DNA of 64,000 nucleotides, taken from Desulfovibrio desulfuricans DSM 642. GTDB lineage: Bacteria > Desulfobacterota > Desulfovibrionia > Desulfovibrionales > Desulfovibrionaceae. The notes under the pieces are model-generated. The model made no database searches and was not told where the DNA came from. It worked only from the letters and a program-made list of their open reading frames with translations. Shown here piece by piece: positions 34,959-44,506 of this stretch. Made by a program: the position numbers and the translations under genes. Within the stretch, counting starts at the first letter, position 1. Each line of letters starts with the position of its first letter. The stretch covers positions 1-64,000 of the forward strand of contig NZ_ATUZ01000002.1 of NCBI RefSeq assembly GCF_000420465.1, given 5' to 3'.

Positions 34959-35716
34959 TCCAGCGCTCCTTCATTCAATTTTGTCAGGCAGTCGAAAGTG
35001 CTGGACATCACCAGCTCCGCATGTGTCTGAATAAAAAAATGTCCGCCCGGTATATGCCGCAGTTCCCATGCAGACGCCGCAAAACGCTTCCACTCGCGCA
35101 CCACCGGTTGTGGAACCACGGTGTCATCCATACCGGCAAAGGCCACAATGGGAACATGGATGGAACGCACTGGTTTTGGAGCCCAGCTTTCAAGTAGGGC
35201 GTAGTCCGCACGAAGAATGGGCTCGAATATTTCCATCAGTTCCTCATGCTCCATGACTTCGCGCGGGATGCCCCCATTGCTGAAAATGAACGATCTGAAC
35301 GCATCTGTTGGCAAGTCGCTGCACGGAGGCCACCAGTGCTTGTGCGCAGGTTCCGAGGCGCTGATAAAAAGGCACTGCGGCAAAGGCATGTTTTCCTCCT
35401 GAAGCCGAATGGCCCATTCAGCGGCAATGGTGCCGCCCATGGAATGCCCGAAAAACGCAAATCGCTGACCCAGCCAGGGACTGGACGCATGCAGCAGTCC
35501 ATCCAGTACCGATTCCATGTCCGACAGGAGCGGCTCATTCATGCGCGTGCCGTGCCCGGGCAGCTGCACCCGGCAAATGGCTGTGCCCTGCGGCGCATTT
35601 TCCTGCCACTGCCGAAAAACAGCCGCCTGCCCTCCTGCAAAGTGCAGGCAGAAAAGAATCAGGTCATCCGGCTCCGGCAAACGATCAAAGATAAGCCAGG
35701 GGCTCAACTTAGACAT
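34955..35716 (-). CDS. Type II thioesterase (YbtT/GrsT family)
   Basis: The start at 35716 lies one base after the megasynthase stop and has a GGGGGAGG site; the frame is open upstream only because of overlap. The 253-residue alpha/beta hydrolase has FCLHFAGGQAAVFRQW, the nucleophile motif FFGHSMGGTIAAEW, aspartate in GMDDTVVP and histidine in PGGHFF. Such thioesterases clear mis-acylated carrier proteins of NRPS/PKS lines. Its place right after the last synthase matches ybtT in yersiniabactin clusters. Confidence 0.92.
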   Translation of the reverse strand: MSKLSPWLIFDRLPEPDDLILFCLHFAGGQAAVFRQWQENAPQGTAICRVQLPGHGTRMNEPLLSDMESVLDGLLHASSPWLGQRFAFFGHSMGGTIAAEWAIRLQEENMPLPQCLFISASEPAHKHWWPPCSDLPTDAFRSFIFSNGGIPREVMEHEELMEIFEPILRADYALLESWAPKPVRSIHVPIVAFAGMDDTVVPQPVVREWKRFAASAWELRHIPGGHFFIQTHAELVMSSTFDCLTKLNEGALE

Positions 35717-35717
35717 G

Positions 35718-38700
35718 CTACGCCTCCCCCGCTGTTTCAAACCAGTCGACAAATTCTCCAAGCCACACCAGAAGCTGTTTGCGCTTCAGGCAGTCGGCGT
35801 GTGTTCCGGGTGAGGGAATTTTGTGGAGCAGGTCTGCCCTGTTACGCCAGAACTCAAAACCCTGCCCCTGTCCCACTATTTCCTGACTTTCCACAAAGGC
35901 GCTGGGCACGGCGGTTTTTTTATACTCCGCGCCCTCAAGCAGTGCGCACAGGCCGCCAAGGTTTTCCAGCAACTCAGGCGCGGAGTGTCCGGCCATACCC
36001 AGCACAATTCCTTCCAACATTGAAGCATTGTTGTGGATGCCGGGCGGAAGGGGCATGCAGTCAATCAGAACAAGCCTGTCCACCACGCGCCCCATTTCCT
36101 GCAGGTGTTCCGCCACCAGCCAGGCAAGCAGGCCTCCTGCGCAATAGCCCGCCACCCGTAGCGGGCCTTGCGGTTGTGCAAGTGAGATATGGCGGCACAA
36201 CCGCGCAACAGATGTTTCAAGGGTGTCACTTTTCATGGGCATCACGGATACTGTTTTCACGCTTCCCAGAGGCCAGTAGCGTGCAAAATCATGGAAACTG
36301 CTTCCGTCCGTCACCGCATCGCCGAGGCAGAACAGCACTTCTGAAGATGCTGACGAGCGCAGAGTGCCCACATTCGGCAACAAACGCTCGTCCAGGCAAT
36401 TGGCCATTTCGCTCACCACAGGGTGATCAAACACTGTCTGCAAAGGAAGTTTCAGACCGTACCGTTTTTTGACGAGCGCCTCCGCTCTTACCGCGCCAAG
36501 AGACTCCGCGCCCAGGGCAAAAACATTGTCCGCAGGGGCAACTGGCACGCCCAGCACCTCTCGCCAGACATCGCAGAGCATTGCCTCGGAAGAATACGAG
36601 GAAGTTGAAGGAGGAACGGCGCCCTGCGCACGGGCAACCGCCTGCCCGGCGAGTTCAGCAAGCGCGCGCCGGTCTATTTTTCCATTGGGGGTGAGGGGCA
36701 TTCGATCAACAACCCTGATGAGCGCGGGCACCATGTACCGGGGAAGTGCTTCCCCAAGCGCCTTTTGCAGAGCCTCCGCAGTTGGCGCGCTGGGCGTGTT
36801 GGCTGGAACCACAAAGGCTGCCAGTTGCCCCGCCCCTGCCAGCACAGCCGCGCAGAGCGCCACATCCGGCAGGGCGGCCAGAGCGGCCTCCACATCGCCA
36901 AGTTCTATGCGGAATCCGCCCACTTTAACCTGCGTGTCCAGACGGCCAAGAAATTCGATAGCTCCATCGGCATGCCTGACGCCCATATCGCCTGTTTTAT
37001 AGAGCCGCTCTCCGCCCGACGGCGAATGGACGAACCGCGCGGCTGTGAGCTCCAGATTATGCAGATACCCAAGGGCCAGCGCTGCGCCGCCGATATAGAG
37101 TTCTCCAGCCACATGTTCAGGGCATATACGCATATCCTCATGCCGCACCTGAAAACTCTGCCCGGCAAGGGCCTTGCCGTATGGGATACTCTGCCAGCCC
37201 GGCTGCGGGTCATCTGGAGCCATTTCGTGGCAGATTGACCAGATGCCAGCCTCTGTGGCTCCTCCCAGGCTCACCATATGCGTTGTCGGAAACCGCTTTG
37301 CGCTTTCGGCAGGCAAGCTCACAGGGATGCTGTCGCCGCTCAAAAAGGCCAGTCGCGGTGGTGTTTGGGGTATTTCGCCAGATTCAAGCAGCATCTGCCA
37401 GAACATGGGGACGGAATTCCATACAGTGACACCGTGCTGTTCCATGAGCACCCGCCATACATCCGGACGGCGGATGGTGGATTCACGGAGCATGACAACT
37501 CCCCCGCCAGCGGCCCATATACCAAAGAAATCGTACACGGAGAGGTCAAAGGTCAATGCCGACAGGGCAAGCACCCGATCATGCTCCCTAACGCAAAACC
37601 GCCTGTTGATTTCATCAATGGTCACCATTGCGGCGGCATGGCTCATCATGACGCCCTTGGGCACTCCCGTGGTGCCCGATGTAAATATAACGTATGCAAG
37701 CGAGCCGGGATCCGTGCGCAACAACGCATCCTGAACTATGGCTTGACCGCAATTTTCCGCTACGAGATCCCGAACAGGGCACATGGGCAGGCTATTCCAG
37801 TTTGCCGCGTCTTCGTCCATCAAGGACACCACGCAAGCGGGCCTTGCCTCGTCAAGCACGGCCTTACGGCGCGGCAACGGCCAATCGGGATCAATGGGAA
37901 CATAGGCCGCACCGGCAAAAAGCACGGCCAGCACCGCCACTGCCTGCTGATGCCCTCTTGGCAAGGCCACGGCCACGAGAGGAATTTCGTGACTCTTTGG
38001 AGCAATCAGGGCGGCAATCCTCCCCGCCAGCATGGCTGCTTCCCTGAAAAGTTCGCCGTAGGTCATCACCCTGTCTGCATCAATAACAGCCGTGTGGTCA
38101 GGATATTGAGCGGCATTGCGAACAAAGCCGGCATGCAGCAATTGCGCTTTTTCCTTCAGCGGCAAAGGCTGCTCCACCTTCACCTCGAACTCTGCGGGCA
38201 CATCGGCCATCCAGGCAGCATCGTCTTTGGCCAGTCGTTCAAGCGTACCGCAATAGGCCGCAAACATGCTGTCTATCATTCCAGCCGGGAACAGTTCTTC
38301 CACCACATCCCAGTAAATGCTCAGCGTTCCATCACGGTCGTGCACATGATTATCTATCCAGACCTGTGGTGTTTGGCTGATATTAAAAACTTCCCGCCCG
38401 AGAGAAGAAAATCCCTCAATGGACGATGCAAAACCTGTATCCGCCTTTTTTGCGAGGCCAAAGGTGCTGGTAAAAACAACAGGCATCCGCACTGATCGTG
38501 AGGAAGCTCCGTCACGTATTTTACGGCGCATGACCTCAATGCCGCTGACCTGGCAATATTTCAGCCCGTCAAAAACACGCTGCTGCACAGCCTTGACTTT
38601 GTCGGCAAAGGGCATACCCCGGCCTGTTTCGCAACGCACCAGTATACTTGATGTAAACTCGCCAAGCACATTGTTTACAGCGGGATGGAACGGCAGACGG

Positions 38701-41700
38701 GTGAAGACAGGGGCGTTGACCGTCAAACTGGAAGACCGGCTCCAAAGGCCCAGAACATCCGCATAGGCCGTGAGCAGCACAGAAGAAAACGTTACCCCAT
38801 GCCGCCCTGCGGCAGCTTTGAGAGCTTGCCACAAGTATGGAACCATACGGTAGTCGTGCCTGGCAAACCTGGGTTTTTCTATGCATTCTGGCTGTGTTGC
38901 CAGCGGCAGTTCCGGGGCTGGCGGCAGCAGTTTTGTCTCCGCATCCCAGTAGGCTTCTGCCTGCTGGTAGGCTTCTGTTCTGCGGTAACGCTCAAGCGCG
39001 GAAATATAGTCACGGAATGAGATTTCTTCCGGCGGCAGGGAGTGATCCGGATTATGGTACAAAGCAGCCCACTCTGCCAGAAGGATACTGATGCTCCTTC
39101 CATCCATCACCACATTGTCCATAAGCACATGCAAACGCCGCATTCTGCCGGAAAGCAACGAAACCTCCACATCAAACAGAGGCCACAGCATGGGATCGTG
39201 CACCTTGTGCGAAAGCCTGCCGCGTATGCCCACCAGCGCATCATTCCGCTCAGCGTCAGTCAGGCCCGTCAGGTCATGCACCGCAATGCTGAAATCCGGC
39301 GCACTTTCAAGTACGCGCTGCAATCCGTCCTCGCCAATTATGGTTCTCAGGGTATCATGTCGGGCTATCAGACATAGCCAGGCGCTTTGCAGCCGCTCCA
39401 CATCAAGATTTTCGCAGTCAAATTCGATGTATCCCTGGCAAGCGGTATTACCCAAGGCCATTTCCTGCCGACGGCCAATCCAGTAGGCCCGCTGCACATC
39501 CGTTAAGTTGAAAGGTTCGTACCGCTTGTGCGGCTCTGGAATAAACAACTCTGCAAGCGGGCTTGCGGTATTGCTCCCCAGTTTCAGGTCTGGCAGCAAC
39601 TTGGCCGTAATGTTTTCAACAGTGAAGTTCTGAAGCAGGCTGCTTGGCGAAATTTTGATATCCAGGTCTTTCTCAAGCCCATCTGTCATCTCTATGAACA
39701 TCAGGGAGTCCACACCCAGATCAAAGAGGCTTGCAGTGCGGCCAATGGATTCCACTCCTGTCTTCAGCAGTGCGGCAAAACGCTCTTTAAGCCACGCTTC
39801 CAGCATGGAGCGCCGTTCGTTTTCTCCCTTGGCGCTTCGCAGAGATGAAAGGATGTGTGACCGCTCCGCAACAGGGCTGGCCGTATTGACGCCATGCTTG
39901 GAGGACGTGACCGGTTGCGCCGCACCCCTGCCGCAAAACCGGGAAAAATAGGCAGGAAAGCGCTCCCCGTACTGCCTGAGCAGGCGTGACCAATCGACCT
40001 TCATCACCGCCAGATGCGCCGTATCTCTGCCAAGAACAGCGTTCAGCAGGGCCATGCCTTCAGCAGGTGAAAAACCGTATAGCCCGCCGTTGCGCAGATG
40101 GTCGGCCTGGGCAGGATCGGAAACCGTGCCGATGTCCTTCCACGCCCCCCAGCTGACGGAAAGCGCGGGCAAGCCCTGATCGCGCCGCCAGAGGGCAAGT
40201 GCGTCCAGATAGGTATTGGCGGCAACGTAATGTGGCAAACTGTACGGCGGAGCAATGCTGACCGAGGAGGAAAAGAACACCATCCTGTCCAGCGTCAGCT
40301 TGCGCTCCTCGGAAAGGCGGTGGAGATTCCATGCCCCAAGAACCTTTGGAGCCATAATCTGCCAGAAGGCGGGCCAGGGATCGCGTTCATCCGCACCGCT
40401 GACGCGCTTGACCACGGCGCAATGGTATACTGCGCGTATTGCGGCCTGTGATTCCAGATGGGCAGCTGCCAGTGCAAGTGCGGAGTAGTCCGTTACGTCG
40501 GCCTGAACACAAACTATACTTGCACCCTGTGCGCCGCTTTTTTCTATCTCTGCAATGGCTTGCAGTTCTTCCGGGCCGGGAGCGCGACGGCTGAGCAGTG
40601 CTATGCGCAGAAAACCCTGGGAAACCAGCTCCCTAGCCAAGGCCATTCCTATGCCGCCCAGACCTCCCACAATAACCTGCCAGCCTGTGGTGTCTGGCGT
40701 TTTGCCGCATGGGGGAAGATCCGCAATAGCCCGGCGCTCAAGCCTTGGCACCAGCCACTGCCCCCCATCGATGGCGTTGAGTTCTTCAGATTCTCCGCTT
40801 TCAAGCAGGTCAAAAAGAGTGCTTATGGTTCCGGCTGACGCATCGGCAAGGTCAAACTGGCGCAGCCCCAGTTCCGGATGGCCCATGGATACAACACGGT
40901 TCATTCCCCAATAGGTGGCCTGGGCCGGATGCAGCACAGTGCGCGCGGCCCCCTTGGTCAATGTAGCCCATTGCCATTTTGTTCCGCCCAGTTCTCTGGC
41001 GGTAAACAGCGAAAGCAGATGGAGCATTCCACCGCAAAGGCGCTCTTGCTCCGCGCAGTTTGTGCTGTGCGTTGTTTCGCTCAGGGCTCTTGCGTCAAGC
41101 ACGGTGCAGAGGGCCTGCCTATCTGTCCACTCCCGCAGGTCTGCCACCGTGCATTCTGCCGGAACAAGCGTAAGCACCAGACCGCGTTTTTTTGCCTCTG
41201 CCGCAAACTGTGGGGCATCTTCATGGGTTGCCAGCAGTAAAATTCTGCCCAGCCCGGCCCCCTTGCCCGTAATATCCCTTGGTTCCCAAACCGTCTGATA
41301 GGTGCACCCGGCAGGAAGCACCGCTCCTGCCTTGACGTTATTGGTCAGATACCGGGCCGAAAGCACCCTGTCCGGCAGGGCCGCCTCCGCCTGATCGTCA
41401 CGCGGCAAAATCTGGATATCGCCAAATCCGCTGGCAGCGAGCACAGACTCCCATGTTTTATTGGAGGCCATGGGCTGGATGCCACGGGCATCGCAATCCG
41501 TGATATCAGGCAGCAAAAGCCCCGTGGTTATCTCACCCAGAAAATTGGCACGGGTTATCTCATACAAAAGCAGCATGCCGCCAGGGCGCAGCAGTGAGGC
41601 CGCATGCCTTACGGCAACGCTCAGGTCTTTGGCGGCGTGCAGCACGTTTGCAGCGATGACGATATCATAGATGCCCGTCTCAACTCCCTGAATTTCCGGC

Positions 41701-44411
41701 CGCTCTTCCATGTTGAACAGACCGGTGCGAAGAAATCCATATTCTGAAAACCGCTGCTTTGCCTGTTTGAGAAACACGGGTGACACATCGGTAAACATGT
41801 ATGTGGATCTGTCTGGCGGCAACAGAGGCAAGATACGTTCGGCTGTGGCGGCTGTTCCACCGCCTATTTCAAAAATGCGTACAGCCTCTCCCGATGCCGT
41901 TTTTTCAAGCCATTCGCGCACATGCTCCCGCACAAGAGCGTTGAAATATACGGAATTGGGCAGTTCGGAATACACCCTGCGCGCTCCGCTCAGGTTGCCT
42001 CCCGGCATGAATGTTTCCCGCAGGTCAAGCTGCCCTGTCAGCAGATCGGGCAAGCGTTCCGCAGTGGAAAGAACTACGGATTCCATTGCCCCCCAGGCTT
42101 CCCAGACGGGTTGCGTTTCTGCCTCTAGCTCGCTGAATGCCGCTTCCGATACTTGCGCAAGATCATGATAAAAATCCCCATCGCGACGCAGCAGACCTTT
42201 TTCGTGCAGGGCCAGAAGCAGCCTTTCTACAAGCTGCGAGAACTGGGGGGGAATACGCATGGCTTCAAGCGCTTGGGCAACCGTTGCCCTGCTGGGGAAT
42301 CCCAGCCTGGCAAAGGCCCGTGCCACTGCGCCCGCGCACAGATTCTCCAGCAGAGCCTCACGTTCCACCAACATATGTGGTTCAAGAACATGCCCCGCTG
42401 TTGCAGCCATGCGCGCTGCTGCCGCCTGCGCGGCCTCTACCGGGTCATGCGGAACATATTCCCGCCGCTGCGCAAGCGCATGGCAGTACGTCGCCCGACA
42501 AAAGGGCGTGAGAGGAATACGTGTAATCCGTCCGTCAAGCAGGTGATCCCAGCCTATCTGTTTGCCAGAAGCATAGGCGCTGGCAACATGTTGCAAGAAA
42601 TGCAGCAGAGTTGCACCCGCATCGGGTGCAACTCTGAGTCGCAATGCCAATGGTTCGACTCCAATGGCCTGACAAAATTTATCCAGCGCATCGGCGCAAA
42701 ATTTCTGCTGCCCAAGAGCAGTTTCCAGATCCATTGCGGCCTCGGCAGCATACTGTCCAATGGTCTCACGCGCATTGCCAAACTTGTGGCAAAGACTTTG
42801 AAGCAGCGTTGCGGCAGGCATTACAGCCTCGATAGCGGTGTTTTCCTGCGCATTCTGCACAAGGACATTTTTTTGCGGATACGCTGCAAGCGCGGCCACA
42901 AGCTCCGCGCGGGATTTACCCACAAAAGCCATGCGGTAGGCCCGGTGGCTGCGGCGGCAGGCTGCTGTCCAGCAGGCGTGCGACAGGTGGGGGCACTGAG
43001 CGGCGTACTGCCGCCATATATCCACCAGCGCATCCAGCGCGCTTTGGGTGTGGGCTGAAAGCGGCAGTATAAACGGCCCATCATCGTCATATTTATTGGG
43101 TTCAGCCACTTCTGGCGCAGATTCAAGCACGATGGAAACGTTGGTCCCGCCAAAACCAAACGCATTGGCCATGGCGTAGCGTGTGGCATTCGTCCAGCGG
43201 GTTGCGGTTTTTCTGATAACAAAGGGGGTTTCGTTCAACCGCAAGGCAGGATTGGGCGAGCAAAAATTGGCAATCGGCGGCAACTCCGCCTTTTCAAGCG
43301 CCAGCATGGCCACCATGAAACCCGCTATGCCTGCCGCTGCGTCAAGGTGCCCAATATTGGCCTTTATAGCGCCAAGTGTGCAGTATTCCCTTTTGGAGGT
43401 TTCAAGGGCCCGCGTGAGGGCCTCTATCTCAATGGGGTCTCCTATTGCCGTTGCGGTGCCGTGAGTGGAAATGAATTCTATTTTCTCTGGCAAAACGCAA
43501 CTTACTCCAAGAGCCTCGGCCACAGCCGCAGCCTCGCCATGAACAGACGGAGCCGTATAGCCCACCTTGCTGGCCCCGTCATTGTTGACGGCGGTTCCGC
43601 GCACAATGGCATGGATGACATCTCCATCCCTGAGCGCCGCATCAAGCGGCTTAAGCAGGATGACCCCTACGCCGTTGCCGTTGACGGTTCCATCTGCCTG
43701 CGCGTCAAAAGGACGGCATACGCCGCTGCGCGAAAGAATAAGCCCTTCCCTGTGTCGGTATCCGTCCATCTGGGGCAAGGTTATGGACACCCCACCAGCC
43801 AGCGCCATATCGCATTCGCCCGCAAGCAGGCTCTGGCAGGCCAGGTGTATGGCGGTAAGCGATGACGAGCAGGCCGTCTGCACCGTAAGGCTGGGGCCTG
43901 TGAGATCAAGAAGATTGGAAATACGCGTGGCAAGGTAATCCCTGTCATTGCCAATGGCCATTTGCAATGCTTCCGTCACGCGGGCGGTTCCCGCGCCAAG
44001 GATAGCCGAAGGCAGATAACTGCTGTGGCTGGCAGATGCGTAGACCCCCACACGGTTTTCGTTGACGCCCGGCGCATAACCCGCACTTTCCAGAGCCTCG
44101 TATGCGCATTCGAGAAACTTACGCTGCTGCGGGTCCATCAACTCCGCCTCGTGAGCGCTTATACCAAAAAAACCGGCATCAAAGGCCATTACATCATCAA
44201 GACGACCCATGGCTGTAATGTAGCCATCCACACCGAGGTCGGCATCAGGAACGCCTCCAGCCCTCAAATCCTCAATTGCGGTATCTGTGGTACAATTGCG
44301 ACCAGTCCGCACGGCATCCCAAAATGCATCGAGCGATACCGCCCCCGGAAAACGTGCCGCTGCTCCGATAACCGCAACGGCATCAGGCCTGTCTTCATTC
44401 CACTTGGTCAT
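35718..44411 (-). CDS. Hybrid PKS-NRPS: KS-(no AT)-MT-KR-ACP-Cy-A-PCP-TE
   Basis: The ATG at 44411 follows TTGGAGAAG; ~2897 residues. KS: TACSSS (Cys181), ISTHGTATAIGDP, KANIGHLDAAAG. The KS-AT linker is followed by ~170 residues with no GHSxG, so the AT is missing. C-methyltransferase: EIGGGTAATAER (~848). KR: GGLGGIG (~1248) and YVAAN tyrosine (~1392), looks active. ACP: GVDSLMF (~1567). Cyclisation domain: DNVVMDGRS (~1764). Adenylation: IFTSGTTGVPKG (~2240), FDLSVYD, WNSVP, LSGDS, GGATEAGIW, a cysteine-type pocket. PCP: GAESLGAV (~2635). TE: GYCAGG (~2756), cysteine in place of serine. It is HMWP1-like but without AT and with its own A domain. It should add a methylated, reduced two-carbon unit and the last thiazoline, then release the chain. 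Confidence 0.9.
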   Translation of the reverse strand: MTKWNEDRPDAVAVIGAAARFPGAVSLDAFWDAVRTGRNCTTDTAIEDLRAGGVPDADLGVDGYITAMGRLDDVMAFDAGFFGISAHEAELMDPQQRKFLECAYEALESAGYAPGVNENRVGVYASASHSSYLPSAILGAGTARVTEALQMAIGNDRDYLATRISNLLDLTGPSLTVQTACSSSLTAIHLACQSLLAGECDMALAGGVSITLPQMDGYRHREGLILSRSGVCRPFDAQADGTVNGNGVGVILLKPLDAALRDGDVIHAIVRGTAVNNDGASKVGYTAPSVHGEAAAVAEALGVSCVLPEKIEFISTHGTATAIGDPIEIEALTRALETSKREYCTLGAIKANIGHLDAAAGIAGFMVAMLALEKAELPPIANFCSPNPALRLNETPFVIRKTATRWTNATRYAMANAFGFGGTNVSIVLESAPEVAEPNKYDDDGPFILPLSAHTQSALDALVDIWRQYAAQCPHLSHACWTAACRRSHRAYRMAFVGKSRAELVAALAAYPQKNVLVQNAQENTAIEAVMPAATLLQSLCHKFGNARETIGQYAAEAAMDLETALGQQKFCADALDKFCQAIGVEPLALRLRVAPDAGATLLHFLQHVASAYASGKQIGWDHLLDGRITRIPLTPFCRATYCHALAQRREYVPHDPVEAAQAAAARMAATAGHVLEPHMLVEREALLENLCAGAVARAFARLGFPSRATVAQALEAMRIPPQFSQLVERLLLALHEKGLLRRDGDFYHDLAQVSEAAFSELEAETQPVWEAWGAMESVVLSTAERLPDLLTGQLDLRETFMPGGNLSGARRVYSELPNSVYFNALVREHVREWLEKTASGEAVRIFEIGGGTAATAERILPLLPPDRSTYMFTDVSPVFLKQAKQRFSEYGFLRTGLFNMEERPEIQGVETGIYDIVIAANVLHAAKDLSVAVRHAASLLRPGGMLLLYEITRANFLGEITTGLLLPDITDCDARGIQPMASNKTWESVLAASGFGDIQILPRDDQAEAALPDRVLSARYLTNNVKAGAVLPAGCTYQTVWEPRDITGKGAGLGRILLLATHEDAPQFAAEAKKRGLVLTLVPAECTVADLREWTDRQALCTVLDARALSETTHSTNCAEQERLCGGMLHLLSLFTARELGGTKWQWATLTKGAARTVLHPAQATYWGMNRVVSMGHPELGLRQFDLADASAGTISTLFDLLESGESEELNAIDGGQWLVPRLERRAIADLPPCGKTPDTTGWQVIVGGLGGIGMALARELVSQGFLRIALLSRRAPGPEELQAIAEIEKSGAQGASIVCVQADVTDYSALALAAAHLESQAAIRAVYHCAVVKRVSGADERDPWPAFWQIMAPKVLGAWNLHRLSEERKLTLDRMVFFSSSVSIAPPYSLPHYVAANTYLDALALWRRDQGLPALSVSWGAWKDIGTVSDPAQADHLRNGGLYGFSPAEGMALLNAVLGRDTAHLAVMKVDWSRLLRQYGERFPAYFSRFCGRGAAQPVTSSKHGVNTASPVAERSHILSSLRSAKGENERRSMLEAWLKERFAALLKTGVESIGRTASLFDLGVDSLMFIEMTDGLEKDLDIKISPSSLLQNFTVENITAKLLPDLKLGSNTASPLAELFIPEPHKRYEPFNLTDVQRAYWIGRRQEMALGNTACQGYIEFDCENLDVERLQSAWLCLIARHDTLRTIIGEDGLQRVLESAPDFSIAVHDLTGLTDAERNDALVGIRGRLSHKVHDPMLWPLFDVEVSLLSGRMRRLHVLMDNVVMDGRSISILLAEWAALYHNPDHSLPPEEISFRDYISALERYRRTEAYQQAEAYWDAETKLLPPAPELPLATQPECIEKPRFARHDYRMVPYLWQALKAAAGRHGVTFSSVLLTAYADVLGLWSRSSSLTVNAPVFTRLPFHPAVNNVLGEFTSSILVRCETGRGMPFADKVKAVQQRVFDGLKYCQVSGIEVMRRKIRDGASSRSVRMPVVFTSTFGLAKKADTGFASSIEGFSSLGREVFNISQTPQVWIDNHVHDRDGTLSIYWDVVEELFPAGMIDSMFAAYCGTLERLAKDDAAWMADVPAEFEVKVEQPLPLKEKAQLLHAGFVRNAAQYPDHTAVIDADRVMTYGELFREAAMLAGRIAALIAPKSHEIPLVAVALPRGHQQAVAVLAVLFAGAAYVPIDPDWPLPRRKAVLDEARPACVVSLMDEDAANWNSLPMCPVRDLVAENCGQAIVQDALLRTDPGSLAYVIFTSGTTGVPKGVMMSHAAAMVTIDEINRRFCVREHDRVLALSALTFDLSVYDFFGIWAAGGGVVMLRESTIRRPDVWRVLMEQHGVTVWNSVPMFWQMLLESGEIPQTPPRLAFLSGDSIPVSLPAESAKRFPTTHMVSLGGATEAGIWSICHEMAPDDPQPGWQSIPYGKALAGQSFQVRHEDMRICPEHVAGELYIGGAALALGYLHNLELTAARFVHSPSGGERLYKTGDMGVRHADGAIEFLGRLDTQVKVGGFRIELGDVEAALAALPDVALCAAVLAGAGQLAAFVVPANTPSAPTAEALQKALGEALPRYMVPALIRVVDRMPLTPNGKIDRRALAELAGQAVARAQGAVPPSTSSYSSEAMLCDVWREVLGVPVAPADNVFALGAESLGAVRAEALVKKRYGLKLPLQTVFDHPVVSEMANCLDERLLPNVGTLRSSASSEVLFCLGDAVTDGSSFHDFARYWPLGSVKTVSVMPMKSDTLETSVARLCRHISLAQPQGPLRVAGYCAGGLLAWLVAEHLQEMGRVVDRLVLIDCMPLPPGIHNNASMLEGIVLGMAGHSAPELLENLGGLCALLEGAEYKKTAVPSAFVESQEIVGQGQGFEFWRNRADLLHKIPSPGTHADCLKRKQLLVWLGEFVDWFETAGEA

Positions 44412-44506
44412 CCGTCTTCTCCAATTTCTTTGGCAAAAAAGCGCGGTAATGCGCATCCGGCATATGTCTGTGCATGCGCCATCCCGGCAATTATGAAAAA
44501 TACGTC

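Noticed and set aside
35246..36472. Long plus-strand frame opposite the last synthase (also 37278-38495, 45845-46852, 9610-10548)
   Set aside because: These are antisense to strongly supported domains, have arginine/proline/histidine-rich sequence without any family motif, and lack ribosome sites. They arise from the high G+C codon pattern of the real genes.
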